Of a stretch of DNA of 49,727 nt, positions 39,916-48,007 are shown piece by piece. The stretch is from Candidatus Rokuibacteriota bacterium (GTDB lineage: Bacteria; Methylomirabilota; Methylomirabilia; Rokubacteriales; CSP1-6): positions 1 through 49,727 of the forward strand of contig JACPSW010000070.1 of the NCBI GenBank assembly GCA_016193045.1, in the 5' to 3' direction. Position numbers and translations under genes: made by a program. Every line of letters begins with the position of its first letter. Position 1 is the first letter of the stretch. Below the pieces are notes generated by a model. The model made no database searches, was not told where the DNA came from, and worked only from the letters and a program-made list of their open reading frames with translations.

Positions 39916-40353
39916 ATGCCCCCGTTGATCCGGCGCTATATCAAGACGAGCTTCGCCTTCCTGGTTGCCGGTCTCCTTCTGGGTGGGTACCTGACGGTCG
40001 GTCAGTTCCTCGTGGGCATCTATCCGCCGCGCCTCGTGATGACCGCTCACGTCCACCTGCTCCTCGTGGGCTTTATGCTGATGATGGTGATGGGCGTGGC
40101 GACGTGGATGTTTCCGCGGCCGGCAAAGGACGACGCGCGCTACCGGCCGGAACTGGCCGAGGCGGTGTACTGGGTGATGACGCTCGCTACGGCCTTGCGA
40201 GGCGCCGCCGAGCTCGCGGCCGGCTGGTCGGGGGCGCCGTTTCTCCGCATCCTCGTGGCGGTGGGCGGGCTGGGCCAGCTCCTGGGCGCCGCCCTCTTCG
40301 TGGTCAACATGTGGACGCGCGTGAGGATGCCCACAATTCCTTCCGTCAGGTAG
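39916..40353 (+). CDS. Small COX1-like (cbb3-subunit-I type) four-TM protein
   Basis: This 145-residue membrane protein starts at ATG 39916, with four TM helices. The second contains T-A-H-V-H-L-L-L-V-G-F-M-L-M-M-V-M-G-V-A, i.e. the H-x-H heme-facing pattern of haem-copper oxidases and NnrS-like proteins, ending in W-M-F-P-R-P. It is too short for an oxidase subunit I (about 450-550 residues) and carries no copper ligands. It may bind a single haem as a sensor or an assembly factor. Confidence 0.65.
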   Translation: MPPLIRRYIKTSFAFLVAGLLLGGYLTVGQFLVGIYPPRLVMTAHVHLLLVGFMLMMVMGVATWMFPRPAKDDARYRPELAEAVYWVMTLATALRGAAELAAGWSGAPFLRILVAVGGLGQLLGAALFVVNMWTRVRMPTIPSVR

Positions 40354-41194
40354 GGCGAGAGGCGCGCGCCATCTCAGCCTTCGCCTTGAGGGCCTCGTAG
40401 ACCGAAAGCGGGACGGCGGGAGTTCCGAGCGGATTGGTCCGGCCGATGTGGAGGCCGTGAAAATCCGAGCCGCCCGTCGCCACCAGCCCGAGGTCCTTAC
40501 ACATCTGGACGTAGTTCCGGGTCTGGGCGGCCGAGTGCTCCTGGTAGTAGCACTCGATCCCCATGAGGCCGGCCGTCACGAGATCCGGGATCATCCCATC
40601 CAGATCGGCCAGCCCGGGATGCGCCAGGACCGGCACCCCTCCGGCCTTCCGGATGATGGCGATCGCCTGGGCCGGTGAGAGTTTCTTCCTCGGCACAGTC
40701 GCCGGGCCGCCCGCGCGCAGGTAGCGATCGAACGCCTCCCGGTAGCTCTTGACGTATCCACGGGCCACCATGACCTGGGCGATGTGGGGGCGGCCCGCCG
40801 AACCCTCGTTCACGAGGGCAAAGACCTCCCCGGGATCGATGGGCATCCCCAGCTCGGCAAGCCGGGCAGCGATTTTGTACACGCGCTCCTTCCGCTCGGC
40901 CCGCTGCTCGCGCAGGAAGGTCTGGAGCCACTCCGCCTGATACTCGAGGAAATAGCCCAGGATGTGGATCTCGCCCCCGTCCACGTCGCAGTTGATCTCG
41001 ATGCCGGGGACGAGCGTCATGGGCGGGTGCTTCGCCACCTCGTCGAAGGCCTCCGCCAGCGCTTCGGTGGAGTCGTGATCGGTGATGGCCAGGATGCGGA
41101 CGCCGCGCCGCGCCGCCTCCCTCACCAGCTCCCGGGGCGAGAGCGCGCCGTCGGACGCAGTCGTGTGGGAGTGGAGGTCCACGCCGCCCGTCAC
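40346..41194 (-). CDS. PHP-domain phosphoesterase (RNase AM / YciV-like)
   Basis: This 282-residue TIM-barrel protein starts at GTG 41194 (GTGA overlap with pepA). PHP motifs are seen in order: D-L-H-S-H-T-T-A-S-D-G (HxH, residues 6-16), I-T-D-H-D-S (about 37-42), G-I-E-I-N (about 65-69), A-H-P-G (about 192) and G-S-D-F-H-G (about 243-248). These are trinuclear metal ligands. The YciV group releases 5'-phosphorylated products (3',5'-nucleoside bisphosphates or RNA ends). It ends convergently with the COX1-like gene, overlapping by 8 bp. Confidence 0.83.
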   Translation of the reverse strand: MTGGVDLHSHTTASDGALSPRELVREAARRGVRILAITDHDSTEALAEAFDEVAKHPPMTLVPGIEINCDVDGGEIHILGYFLEYQAEWLQTFLREQRAERKERVYKIAARLAELGMPIDPGEVFALVNEGSAGRPHIAQVMVARGYVKSYREAFDRYLRAGGPATVPRKKLSPAQAIAIIRKAGGVPVLAHPGLADLDGMIPDLVTAGLMGIECYYQEHSAAQTRNYVQMCKDLGLVATGGSDFHGLHIGRTNPLGTPAVPLSVYEALKAKAEMARASRPT

Positions 41195-42687
41195 CGGCGC
41201 CGCGCCTCCTCCATGAGGTAGGTCAGGATGGTGCGCACGCCGACGCCGGTGCCCCCCTTGGGGCCGAGCGGCAGGTCCTTCTCGCTAAAGGCCGTGCCGG
41301 CGATGTCCAGATGCACCCAGGGGGTCGAGCCCGCGAACTCCCGGAGGAAGATTCCGGCGGTGAGGGCCCCGCCGCCCCGCGGGCCCACGTTGTTCAGGTC
41401 CGCGACGTCACTCTTGAGCAGCTCCTTGTACTCGTCGATGAGCGGGAGCGGCCACATCCGCTCCCCCGCGGCCTCCGCGGCCGCCAGCACGCGGTCGGCC
41501 AGGGGCTTGTCGCTCCACATGACGCCGGAGCAGAGATTGCCGAGCGCCACCACGACCGCGGCCGTCAGCGTGGCCAGGTCGATGAGCTCCTGCGGCTCGA
41601 CTTCCTTGGCGGCGTAGGCCAGCGCGTCGGCCAGGGTGAGCCGGCCCTCCGCGTCGGTGTTGCCGATCTCGATGGTCGTGCCGTTCATCGCGCGGACGAT
41701 GTCCCCGGGACGCTGGGCGGTGCCCGACGGCATGTTCTCGGTGGCCGCGATGATCCCGTGCACCTCCAGCGGGAGTGCGAGGGCGGGAAGGGATCGCATG
41801 ATCGCCAGGACGGCCGCCGCCCCCGACATGTCGTCCTTCATCGTCCGCATGCCGTCGGCGGTCTTGAGGTCGAGGCCGCCCGAGTCGAAGGTGATTCCCT
41901 TCCCGACGATGGCAATTTTCCGGCGCCCCCGCCCGCGGGGGGTGTACGTCAGATGGATGAACTTCGGCGGCTCCTGACTCCCCTGCGCCACCCCAAGGTA
42001 GGCGCCCATCCCCAGCTTCTGGCAGTCGGCCCGCTCATAGACCTTGAGCCGGAGCCGCCCGTCCTTCGCGATCTCCGCCGCGACCTTCGCGAGATGCGTC
42101 GGGGTCACCCGGTTGGCCGGCTCGTTGACGAGGTCCCGCGCGAAGCACGCCGCGCCGGCGAAGAGCTCTCCCAGCCTCAGGCCGTTCTTGATCGCCGCCT
42201 CCTGGCGGCGCTGGGGATCCACGACGCGCAGTTCCTCGACAGCTTTCTCGTTCTTCTCGCGTTTGTAGCGGTCGAAGGTGTACGCCCCGAGGAGGGCGCC
42301 CTCGGCCAGCGCCTGAGCGCTCACCTTCGGAGAGAGGTCGTCGACCAGGAGCGCCGTCGAGACGACCTTCGCGCCCAGGTCGCGGGACCGCCTGACGGCG
42401 GCGGCGACGGCCCGGCGCACCCGCTCGGCGTCCAGCTCCTTCCGCCGCCCCAGCCCCACGACGAGGACGCGCCTGGCAGGAAGACGGCCCGCCGTGTGGA
42501 CGTAGGCGATCTGCTCGGGCTTTCCCACGAACTTCTCGGTCCTCAGCACCTCGGACAGGAGTCCCTTGAGCGCACGGTCCAGAGCCGCAACGGGGGGCGA
42601 CAGCCGCTTCTCCTCGGCGTAGCCGCCCACGACGAGCACATCGCCGTCGGCCTCGACCAGCGGGCGGGCCACAAACGACAGCTTCAT
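41191..42687 (-). CDS. pepA: Leucyl aminopeptidase
   Basis: This 498-residue M17-family protein starts at ATG 42687, sharing ATGA with the NUDIX gene. The C-terminal catalytic domain shows G-K-G-I-T-F-D-S-G-G-L (metal Asp and Lys), M-K-D-D-M-S-G-A-A (metal Asp), E-N-M-P-S-G and the signature N-T-D-A-E-G-R-L-T-L-A-D (Asp, Glu, Arg). It removes N-terminal residues from peptides in the cytoplasm using two metal ions; length and motif spacing are normal for PepA. Confidence 0.93.
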   Translation of the reverse strand: MKLSFVARPLVEADGDVLVVGGYAEEKRLSPPVAALDRALKGLLSEVLRTEKFVGKPEQIAYVHTAGRLPARRVLVVGLGRRKELDAERVRRAVAAAVRRSRDLGAKVVSTALLVDDLSPKVSAQALAEGALLGAYTFDRYKREKNEKAVEELRVVDPQRRQEAAIKNGLRLGELFAGAACFARDLVNEPANRVTPTHLAKVAAEIAKDGRLRLKVYERADCQKLGMGAYLGVAQGSQEPPKFIHLTYTPRGRGRRKIAIVGKGITFDSGGLDLKTADGMRTMKDDMSGAAAVLAIMRSLPALALPLEVHGIIAATENMPSGTAQRPGDIVRAMNGTTIEIGNTDAEGRLTLADALAYAAKEVEPQELIDLATLTAAVVVALGNLCSGVMWSDKPLADRVLAAAEAAGERMWPLPLIDEYKELLKSDVADLNNVGPRGGGALTAGIFLREFAGSTPWVHLDIAGTAFSEKDLPLGPKGGTGVGVRTILTYLMEEARRR

Positions 42688-43133
42688 TCCCCGATGCCTC
42701 CTTCGCTGACTCGAACGGCTTGGGCCACCATAGCGGCCAGCCCCTCCGTCGTCTCGTACCGGCCGAGCTCCCCGATGGGGACCCAGCGCGCCTCGGCGGC
42801 GTCGCTCCCCGGGCGCAAATCCCCCGAGACCGGCACGGCTGCGTAGTCTACGAGCACGTAGTGGTAGCGAATCCGCTCGTCCGGATCCCTGATGACGCGA
42901 TCGACGACGCCGGCGAGGCCCAGAAGGCGCACCGTCAGGCCGCACTCCTCGGCCACCTCGCGCACCGCGGCCGCCTCCGTGGGCTCGCCGAGGTTGACCA
43001 GGCCGCCGGGGATGCTCCACTTCCCCTCAGCCGGAGGATGATTGCGCCGGACCAGCAGGACGCGGCCGTCCTTCAGCACGACCGCGCCCACGCCGACCCT
43101 CGGGGCCTCCGGATACTCGCGCGAGTCGGACAT
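42684..43133 (-). CDS. NUDIX hydrolase
   Basis: This 149-residue protein has a complete Nudix box: G-L-V-N-L-G-E-P-T, then A-V-R-E-V-A-E-E-C-G-L (GX5EX7REUXEEXGU, about 45-67). Strands before it (V-G-V-G-A-V-V-L-K-D-G-R-V-L-L-V-R-R) are typical of ADP-ribose or nucleotide pyrophosphatases. ATG 43133 is used; GTG 43136 immediately before it is equally possible. It leads a tightly coupled unit with pepA and the PHP gene. Confidence 0.88.
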   Translation of the reverse strand: MSDSREYPEAPRVGVGAVVLKDGRVLLVRRNHPPAEGKWSIPGGLVNLGEPTEAAAVREVAEECGLTVRLLGLAGVVDRVIRDPDERIRYHYVLVDYAAVPVSGDLRPGSDAAEARWVPIGELGRYETTEGLAAMVAQAVRVSEGGIGE

Positions 43134-43171
43134 CACCCGGCCAAAGACAAGGAAATCAGTATAGACCGCAT

Positions 43172-43492
43172 CTATCTTGCGTCCAAGTACTTCTGGAGAT
43201 CTCGGTAGAAGTTCTCGTGTGGCCCGACGTCCAGGACCTCGATCAAGTCACGTTTCTCATCAAACTGATACGCGAGGAGAAGGGGCAGAGGACCGACCTT
43301 GAATTTCACGACTCGCACGCCCCTCAGCGCTCCGACCTTCGGTTCGCCCGAGAGGGGATCCCGAAGGATACCCCTGACGGCTTCATCCACCTTGAGCTGG
43401 GCGACTTGGGGGAGGCGGCGCTTCGACTTTGCGAAGCGGGGGGCCTGGAGGACTTGTCTCGCGGGGGAGGGAGTCTGTTTCGGGTCAGGCAC
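43172..43492 (-). CDS. RelE/ParE-family toxin of a type II TA system
   Basis: This 106-residue protein starts at GTG 43492, overlapping the antitoxin gene by 8 bp. The layout follows ParE/RelE: two N-terminal helices (F-A-K-S-K-R-R-L-P, then Q-L-K-V-D-E-A-V), then beta strands with GALRGVRVVKFKVGPLPLLLAYQF and the late I-E-V-L-D-V-G-P-H-E-N-F-Y with a conserved His. It would cleave ribosome-bound mRNA or poison gyrase, depending on branch. Gene order is antitoxin then toxin. Confidence 0.82.
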   Translation of the reverse strand: MPDPKQTPSPARQVLQAPRFAKSKRRLPQVAQLKVDEAVRGILRDPLSGEPKVGALRGVRVVKFKVGPLPLLLAYQFDEKRDLIEVLDVGPHENFYRDLQKYLDAR

Positions 43493-43763
43493 TTGGATCC
43501 TGGAGCACGCCCCAGTGGTAGGGCTGCCCCAGCCCAGCCTTCAGCTCCTCACGGGCCTCCAGGATCCCCTCGATCATGGAAAGCGGCAGGTCGGGATTGT
43601 CTTTGGCGATGAGGCCGAGCCGGGCGTAGTACTTGAGTTGGCCAGAGATCGAGCGTCTCTCCGCGCTGGCGCGGGCTGCGATCGCCCGATAAAAGGCCAT
43701 CTCTTCCCGTCCGAAGCGAACCGGAATGGGCGGTGCAACCCGCTTGCCCTTCTTGGAAGCCAT
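43485..43763 (-). CDS. ParD-like antitoxin
   Basis: This 92-residue protein starts at ATG 43763. A basic N-terminus (A-S-K-K-G-K-R-V) is followed by P-P-I-P-V-R-F, then helices (EMAFYRAIAARASAERRSIS and GQLKYYARLGLIAKDNPDLP), the ribbon-helix-helix-like layout of the ParD-like family. The C-terminal tail (E-A-R-E-E-L-K-A-G-L-G) would bind the toxin. It should repress its own promoter through the palindrome at 43766-43782. No ribosome site precedes the start codon. Confidence 0.8.
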   Translation of the reverse strand: MASKKGKRVAPPIPVRFGREEMAFYRAIAARASAERRSISGQLKYYARLGLIAKDNPDLPLSMIEGILEAREELKAGLGQPYHWGVLQDPSA

Positions 43764-43765
43764 CT

Positions 43766-43801
43766 TGTCTACAATGTAGACACAGCGCCTGCGTTTGTCA
43801 A
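43766..43801 (-). promoter_or_regulatory. Toxin-antitoxin promoter with palindromic operator
   Basis: On the minus strand TTGACA (43801-43796) is followed 17 bp later by TACATT (43778-43773). The perfect palindrome TGTCTACA-A-TGTAGACA (43766-43782) covers the -10 box and the likely transcription start. Binding there would block RNA polymerase. Only 9 bp separate the -10 box from ATG 43763, so the mRNA would be leaderless or nearly so. Confidence 0.72.
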
Positions 43802-43889
43802 GTCCGGCTCACTGGATCACGTGGTCGGCGCGGATCACCCGCTGGGCGCGAGGAATCTGCGCATTGCGTCTGCCTCCCGGTCTCGGCCT

Positions 43890-44738
43890 TCAGCCGGTGG
43901 AGGCGGGCGCGACGGAACTCACGTCGGTGAGCGACTGGGCGTTCACCGTCCAGGCGTCGGTATCGTACTTCTCGCGGATGAGGCCGGCCATGAGGGCTTC
44001 CTCGTCGCGGGTGAGGCCGCCGGGAGCGAGGTCGAGGCCGTGGGTCTCGCTGAGGCCGGCGACGAGGGCCTGGACGACCTCGTCGAACGTGGGGCGGCGA
44101 CCCAGCATCTGCTCGAGCGTCGTCATTTCCGACAGCGGATCGCCCTCATGGGGGAAGAGGAGGCGGAGGCGAGCCACGTCGGCCCCGAGGAGGACCGAGC
44201 CGTGCTGGAGGAACGCGCCGCCCTGACGGCGCTGGGCGCTCCCGACCAGCTTTTTCCCGGCCACCTCAACCTCATAGGAACCGGTGCGGGCGAAGCAGAA
44301 GGCCGGCATCGCCGACGGGTCCGAAGGCTTCACGGGGACCATCTCGGCGGGAACGCCCACGCGCCGGAGCCCGGCCGTCAGTCCCGCACCGATCCAGCGG
44401 TACGTCTCCAGCAGGTCGCCGCTGCCGTCGAAGTCCCCCGCGCGGGCCACGACGCTGTAGGTCACCTCACGCTCCAGGCTGTCGTGGTAGATCGCGCTTC
44501 CGCCGGTGGGCCGGCGGACGAGCCCCACACCGAGCTTCCGGCAGGCTTCCACGTTGATCGCCGCGTCCAGGCGCTGGCCGTAGCCGAGGGAAACCGTCGG
44601 CGGATCCCAGGAGAAGAAGCGGAGGGTCGGCGGCGCGATCTCCTGGATCCTCGCCTGGAGGATCGCCTCGTCCAGGGCCATGTTCGTCGCCCCGTCGAGA
44701 GGCGCAGTCACCAGGAGCCGCCACCGCGTGTCAGACAC
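43890..44738 (-). CDS. Octanoyltransferase / lipoate-protein ligase (LipM/LplA family)
   Basis: GTG 44738 lies inside the end of gcvPB, which favours coupled translation. The 282-residue BPL/LPL-fold protein has [19 protein letters not shown] and [12 protein letters not shown], the lipoate-ligase signature with Arg-Arg-x-x-Gly-Gly. It then has [27 protein letters not shown] split around a Cys and a Lys. The Cys at that place is the active-site Cys of LipM octanoyltransferases. It probably acylates GcvH, encoded four genes upstream. Confidence 0.83.
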   Translation of the reverse strand: MSDTRWRLLVTAPLDGATNMALDEAILQARIQEIAPPTLRFFSWDPPTVSLGYGQRLDAAINVEACRKLGVGLVRRPTGGSAIYHDSLEREVTYSVVARAGDFDGSGDLLETYRWIGAGLTAGLRRVGVPAEMVPVKPSDPSAMPAFCFARTGSYEVEVAGKKLVGSAQRRQGGAFLQHGSVLLGADVARLRLLFPHEGDPLSEMTTLEQMLGRRPTFDEVVQALVAGLSETHGLDLAPGGLTRDEEALMAGLIREKYDTDAWTVNAQSLTDVSSVAPASTG

Positions 44739-44751
44739 GGGTGTCAGACAC
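44728..44751. repeat. Two palindromic 11-mers GTGTCAGACAC at the gcvPB/LipM junction
   Basis: GTGTCAGACAC occurs at 44728-44738 and 44741-44751, a 13-bp period; each copy is itself a near-perfect palindrome. The gcvPB stop (44731-44733) and the GTG start of the LipM gene (44736-44738) lie inside the first copy. It may be a protein-binding site or a simple coupling sequence. Confidence 0.5.
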
Positions 44752-46215
44752 CGCGGGAGCGCGTCCGGGCTTCCAGCGGAGGTCGGGCTGGCGGGCGGCC
44801 AGGGTCTGATCAAGACGGCGCACCGACGTCGTCACGGGCGCGTCGTGGATCACCTGAGGGGTGGACTCGGCCTCCCGCGCGATCTGGATCATGGCGTCGC
44901 AGAAGGCGTCGAGCGTCTCCTTGGACTCGGTCTCCGTGGGCTCGATCATCAGCGCCTCCTCCACGACCAGGGGGAAATACGTGGAGGGAGCGTAGAAGCC
45001 CAGATCCAGGAGCCGCTTCGCTACGTCCATGGCGGCGATGCCGAGCTTCTTCTGCCGGCGCGCCGAGAAGACGCACTCGTGCATGCAGGGGCCGGGGTAC
45101 GGCAGGTCGTAGTGAGGCTCGAGGCGCTTCATCAGGTAGTTGGCATTCAGGATCGCGTTGTCGGCCACCGCGCGGAGGCCGTCGGGCCCCATGGTGCGGA
45201 TGTAGGTGTAGGCGCGGACGAGCATCCCGAAATTTCCCCAGAACGCCTGGACCTTCCCGATGGACTGGGGCCGCTTCCAGTCCAACTCATAGCCGTCGTC
45301 GCTCTTGGTCACCACGGGCGTCGGGAGGAACGGCTCGAGGTGCGCCTTCACGCCCACCGGCCCGGCGCCGGGGCCGCCGCCGCCGTGGGGCGTGGTGAAG
45401 GTCTTGTGGAGATTGAAGTGGCAGACGTCACACCCGAGGTCGCCGGGGCGCGTGATCCCCAGGATCGCGTTCAGGTTGGCGCCGTCCATGTACACCTGCG
45501 CTCCACGAGCGTGGCACAGCTCGCTGATCTCGAGGATCCTCGGCTCGAAGAGACCGAGGGTGTTCGGCACCGTGATCATGAGGGCGGCCACTTCTTGATC
45601 GAGGTTCCGCTCGAGGTCGGCGAGGTCCACGCCGCCCTCGGCGTCGGACTTCAACTGGACGACGCGGTAGCCGGCGATGGCCGTCGAGGCCGGGTTGGTT
45701 CCGTGGGCCGAGTCCGGCACCAGCACCTTGGTGCGCCGCTCCCCCCGGGCCAGGTGGTAGGCCCTGATCATCAGCACACCGGCCAGCTCGCCCTGGGCGC
45801 CGGCGGCCGGCTGGAGCGAGACGGCATCCATGCCCGCGATCTCAGCCAGGTCCCGGCCGAGCTCCCACATCAGTTGAAGGGCTCCCTGGGAGTGCGCCTC
45901 CGGGGTCAGCGGATGAAGCCGCGCGAAGCCTCCGAGCCGCGCCATGTCCTCGTTGAGCTTCGGGTTGTACTTCATCGTGCAGGAGCCGAGGGGGTAGAAG
46001 TGGGTGTCCACCCCGTAGTTCAGCTGGGAGAGGCGTGAATAGTGGCGGACCACGTCGAGCTCGGACACCTCCGGCAGCTCGGGAGCCGACGCGCGCAGAT
46101 GTTTCGCGGGAAGGAGCGCCTTGGGATCGGCGTTGGGGACATCGGGAGCCGGCAGCGAGTAACCGACGCGGCCGGGGGCGGAGAGCTCGAAGATCAGCTT
46201 GTCGTATCCGGTCAT
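44731..46215 (-). CDS. gcvPB: Glycine dehydrogenase (decarboxylating) subunit 2
   Basis: This 494-residue PLP protein starts at ATG 46215. The Schiff-base Lys is in [19 protein letters not shown] (about residues 266-284), the P-protein signature. N-terminal L-G-S-C-T-M-K-Y and [10 protein letters not shown] are also present. With subunit 1 it decarboxylates glycine and passes aminomethyl to the lipoyl group of GcvH. P-protein is split into two genes here, as in many Gram-positive and thermophile lineages. Confidence 0.94.
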   Translation of the reverse strand: MTGYDKLIFELSAPGRVGYSLPAPDVPNADPKALLPAKHLRASAPELPEVSELDVVRHYSRLSQLNYGVDTHFYPLGSCTMKYNPKLNEDMARLGGFARLHPLTPEAHSQGALQLMWELGRDLAEIAGMDAVSLQPAAGAQGELAGVLMIRAYHLARGERRTKVLVPDSAHGTNPASTAIAGYRVVQLKSDAEGGVDLADLERNLDQEVAALMITVPNTLGLFEPRILEISELCHARGAQVYMDGANLNAILGITRPGDLGCDVCHFNLHKTFTTPHGGGGPGAGPVGVKAHLEPFLPTPVVTKSDDGYELDWKRPQSIGKVQAFWGNFGMLVRAYTYIRTMGPDGLRAVADNAILNANYLMKRLEPHYDLPYPGPCMHECVFSARRQKKLGIAAMDVAKRLLDLGFYAPSTYFPLVVEEALMIEPTETESKETLDAFCDAMIQIAREAESTPQVIHDAPVTTSVRRLDQTLAARQPDLRWKPGRAPAVSDTRV

Positions 46216-46225
46216 TGTCGTTCCC

Positions 46226-47572
46226 TCATGCGACGGCCTGGGAGAGCGCCTGAACGAAGGCGTCGATCTCCTGACGGGTGCGCTTCTCCGTCACTGCCAC
46301 CAGCAGACAGTCCTTCAGCGCCCGGTCGTACGGCTTGAGCGGGATCCCCGCCAGGATCTTCTCCTTCGCCAGGCGCTTCACCACGCGCTCGGGCGACTTC
46401 GGGAGCCGGAGGACGAACTCCTTGAAGAAGGGGGCTGCGAAGGGGAGCCCGACTCCGGGGATCTTGCTGAGCGATTCAGCCGCGTAGTGGGCCTTCGCCA
46501 GCGCCAGCTCGCCGACCTTGCGGAGCCCCTGCTTGCCCAGGAGCGCCACATGGATCGTCGCCATGAGGGCGCAGAGGGCGACGTTGGTGCAGATGTTGGA
46601 CGTCGCCTTCTCCCGCCGGATGTGCTGCTCGCGCGTCTGGAGCGTCAGGACGAACCCGCGCGTGCCGTCGCGGTCCACCGTCGCCCCGACCAGGCGCCCC
46701 GGCATGCGGCGGACCAGGTCCGTCCTGGTCGCGAGGACTCCCAGGTTCGGGCCGCCGTACGACAGCGGAACGCCCAACCCCTGTCCCTCGCCCACGACGA
46801 TGTCGACGCCCAGGGCGCCCGGTGGGGTCAGGAGACCGAGTGAGACAGGGTCGGTGGCCACGATCATCAGCGCGCCGCCCTCGTGGCAGATGCCGGCCGC
46901 CGCTTGAACGTCCTCCAGGCACCCGAAGAAGTTCGGGTGCTGGACGATGACCGCCGCGGTCTTCCCAGACACGGCCTTCTTGAGCGCTCCCAGGTCCGTC
47001 GTCCCGTCGGCGAGGGGGACCTCCTTCACCCTGAGGTTCGGCCCTTCCGCGTACGTGGCCACGACCCCGCGGTAGAGGGGATTCACGCCACGGGAGATGA
47101 CGAGCTGCTCCCGCCCGTCGGTAGCGGAATGGGCCATCAGCGCCGCCTCGGCCAGCGACGAGGCGCCGTCGTAGAGCGAGGCGTTGGCCACATCCATCCC
47201 CGTCAGCTCGGCGATCATGGTCTGGTACTCGTAGATGGTCCGGAGCGTCCCCTGGCTCGCCTCGGGCTGGTACGGCGTGTAGGCGGTGAGGAACTCGCCG
47301 CGCGAGATCAGGTGGTTGATGGGGCTCGGGACGTAGTGGTCGTAGGCGCCCCCGCCCAGGAAGCAGACGTGGTCGTCGGCGTCGGCGTTCAGGGCCGCGA
47401 GGGCGCGCAGATGGACGACCAGCTCCGTCTCGGAAAGCGCGGCGGGAAGGTTGAGAGGTCGGCTGAGCCGCGCCTTGGAGGGAATCGGCGAGAGGAGATC
47501 CTCGATGCTCGACGCGCCGATAGACCGGAGCATCTCCTTCTGCTGGGCCGGGGTGTTGGGGAGGTAGCGCAT
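46226..47572 (-). CDS. gcvPA: Glycine dehydrogenase (decarboxylating) subunit 1
   Basis: This 448-residue protein starts at ATG 47572, one base after the gcvH stop (TGAGATG). It shows the P-protein alpha signature: [35 protein letters not shown] and late L-P-L-S-Y-G-G-P. It is the partner of subunit 2 encoded 10 bp downstream; together they form the P-protein heterotetramer. Confidence 0.94.
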   Translation of the reverse strand: MRYLPNTPAQQKEMLRSIGASSIEDLLSPIPSKARLSRPLNLPAALSETELVVHLRALAALNADADDHVCFLGGGAYDHYVPSPINHLISRGEFLTAYTPYQPEASQGTLRTIYEYQTMIAELTGMDVANASLYDGASSLAEAALMAHSATDGREQLVISRGVNPLYRGVVATYAEGPNLRVKEVPLADGTTDLGALKKAVSGKTAAVIVQHPNFFGCLEDVQAAAGICHEGGALMIVATDPVSLGLLTPPGALGVDIVVGEGQGLGVPLSYGGPNLGVLATRTDLVRRMPGRLVGATVDRDGTRGFVLTLQTREQHIRREKATSNICTNVALCALMATIHVALLGKQGLRKVGELALAKAHYAAESLSKIPGVGLPFAAPFFKEFVLRLPKSPERVVKRLAKEKILAGIPLKPYDRALKDCLLVAVTEKRTRQEIDAFVQALSQAVA

Positions 47573-47573
47573 C

Positions 47574-47966
47574 TCAGTGCCCGCCCTTGGCGAGGAACTC
47601 CTCGTACTGCTGGGCGGTGAGGAGCGCGTCCGCCTGCTGGGGACTCGAGATCTCGATGACGAGCATCCAGCCCTTCCCGTAGGGATCCTGGTTGACGAGC
47701 TCGGGCTTCTTGACGAGCTCGGCGTTGACCTCCGCCACCTCCCCCGACAGCGGCGCGAAGAGGTCCGAGACCGCCTTGACCGATTCGACGACCCCGAACG
47801 CCTGCATCTGGGAGACCTTGGTGCCGACCTTCGGCAGCTCGATGAAGACCACGTCCCCCAGCTGCTCCTGCGCGTAGACCGTGATCCCCACCCGCGCCCG
47901 GTTCCCCTCCACCCGCGCCCACTCGTGCTCCTTGGTGTACTTGAGGTCCGTCGGATAGTTCGCCAT
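47574..47966 (-). CDS. gcvH: Glycine cleavage system H protein
   Basis: This 130-residue protein starts at ATG 47966; a GTGAGGGG stretch just upstream can act as a ribosome site, and a longer frame upstream is repeat sequence. It is the lipoyl carrier of the glycine cleavage system, with the barrel-sandwich fold: Y-T-K-E-H-E-W-A-R-V, G-I-T-V-Y-A-Q-E-Q-L-G-D-V-V-F, and G-V-V-E-S-V-K-A-V-S-D with the lipoyl Lys (about residue 62). Confidence 0.94.
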   Translation of the reverse strand: MANYPTDLKYTKEHEWARVEGNRARVGITVYAQEQLGDVVFIELPKVGTKVSQMQAFGVVESVKAVSDLFAPLSGEVAEVNAELVKKPELVNQDPYGKGWMLVIEISSPQQADALLTAQQYEEFLAKGGH

Positions 47967-47967
47967 G

Positions 47968-48003
47968 CCCCTCACCCTGCCCTCTCCCCTCAGGGGAAAG
48001 GGG
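47968..48003. repeat. C/G-rich palindrome family copy 3, between gcvT and gcvH
   Basis: CCCTCTCCCC (47980-47989) pairs with GGGGAAAGGG (47993-48002) at 9 of 10 positions, loop TCA. The flank CCCCTCACCCTGC (47968-47980) repeats the words of the palindromes at 2207-2231 and 38966-39030. The GTGAGGGG part serves the gcvH start as a ribosome site, so the repeat may have been adopted by the operon. Confidence 0.5.
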
Positions 48004-48007
48004 ATTG

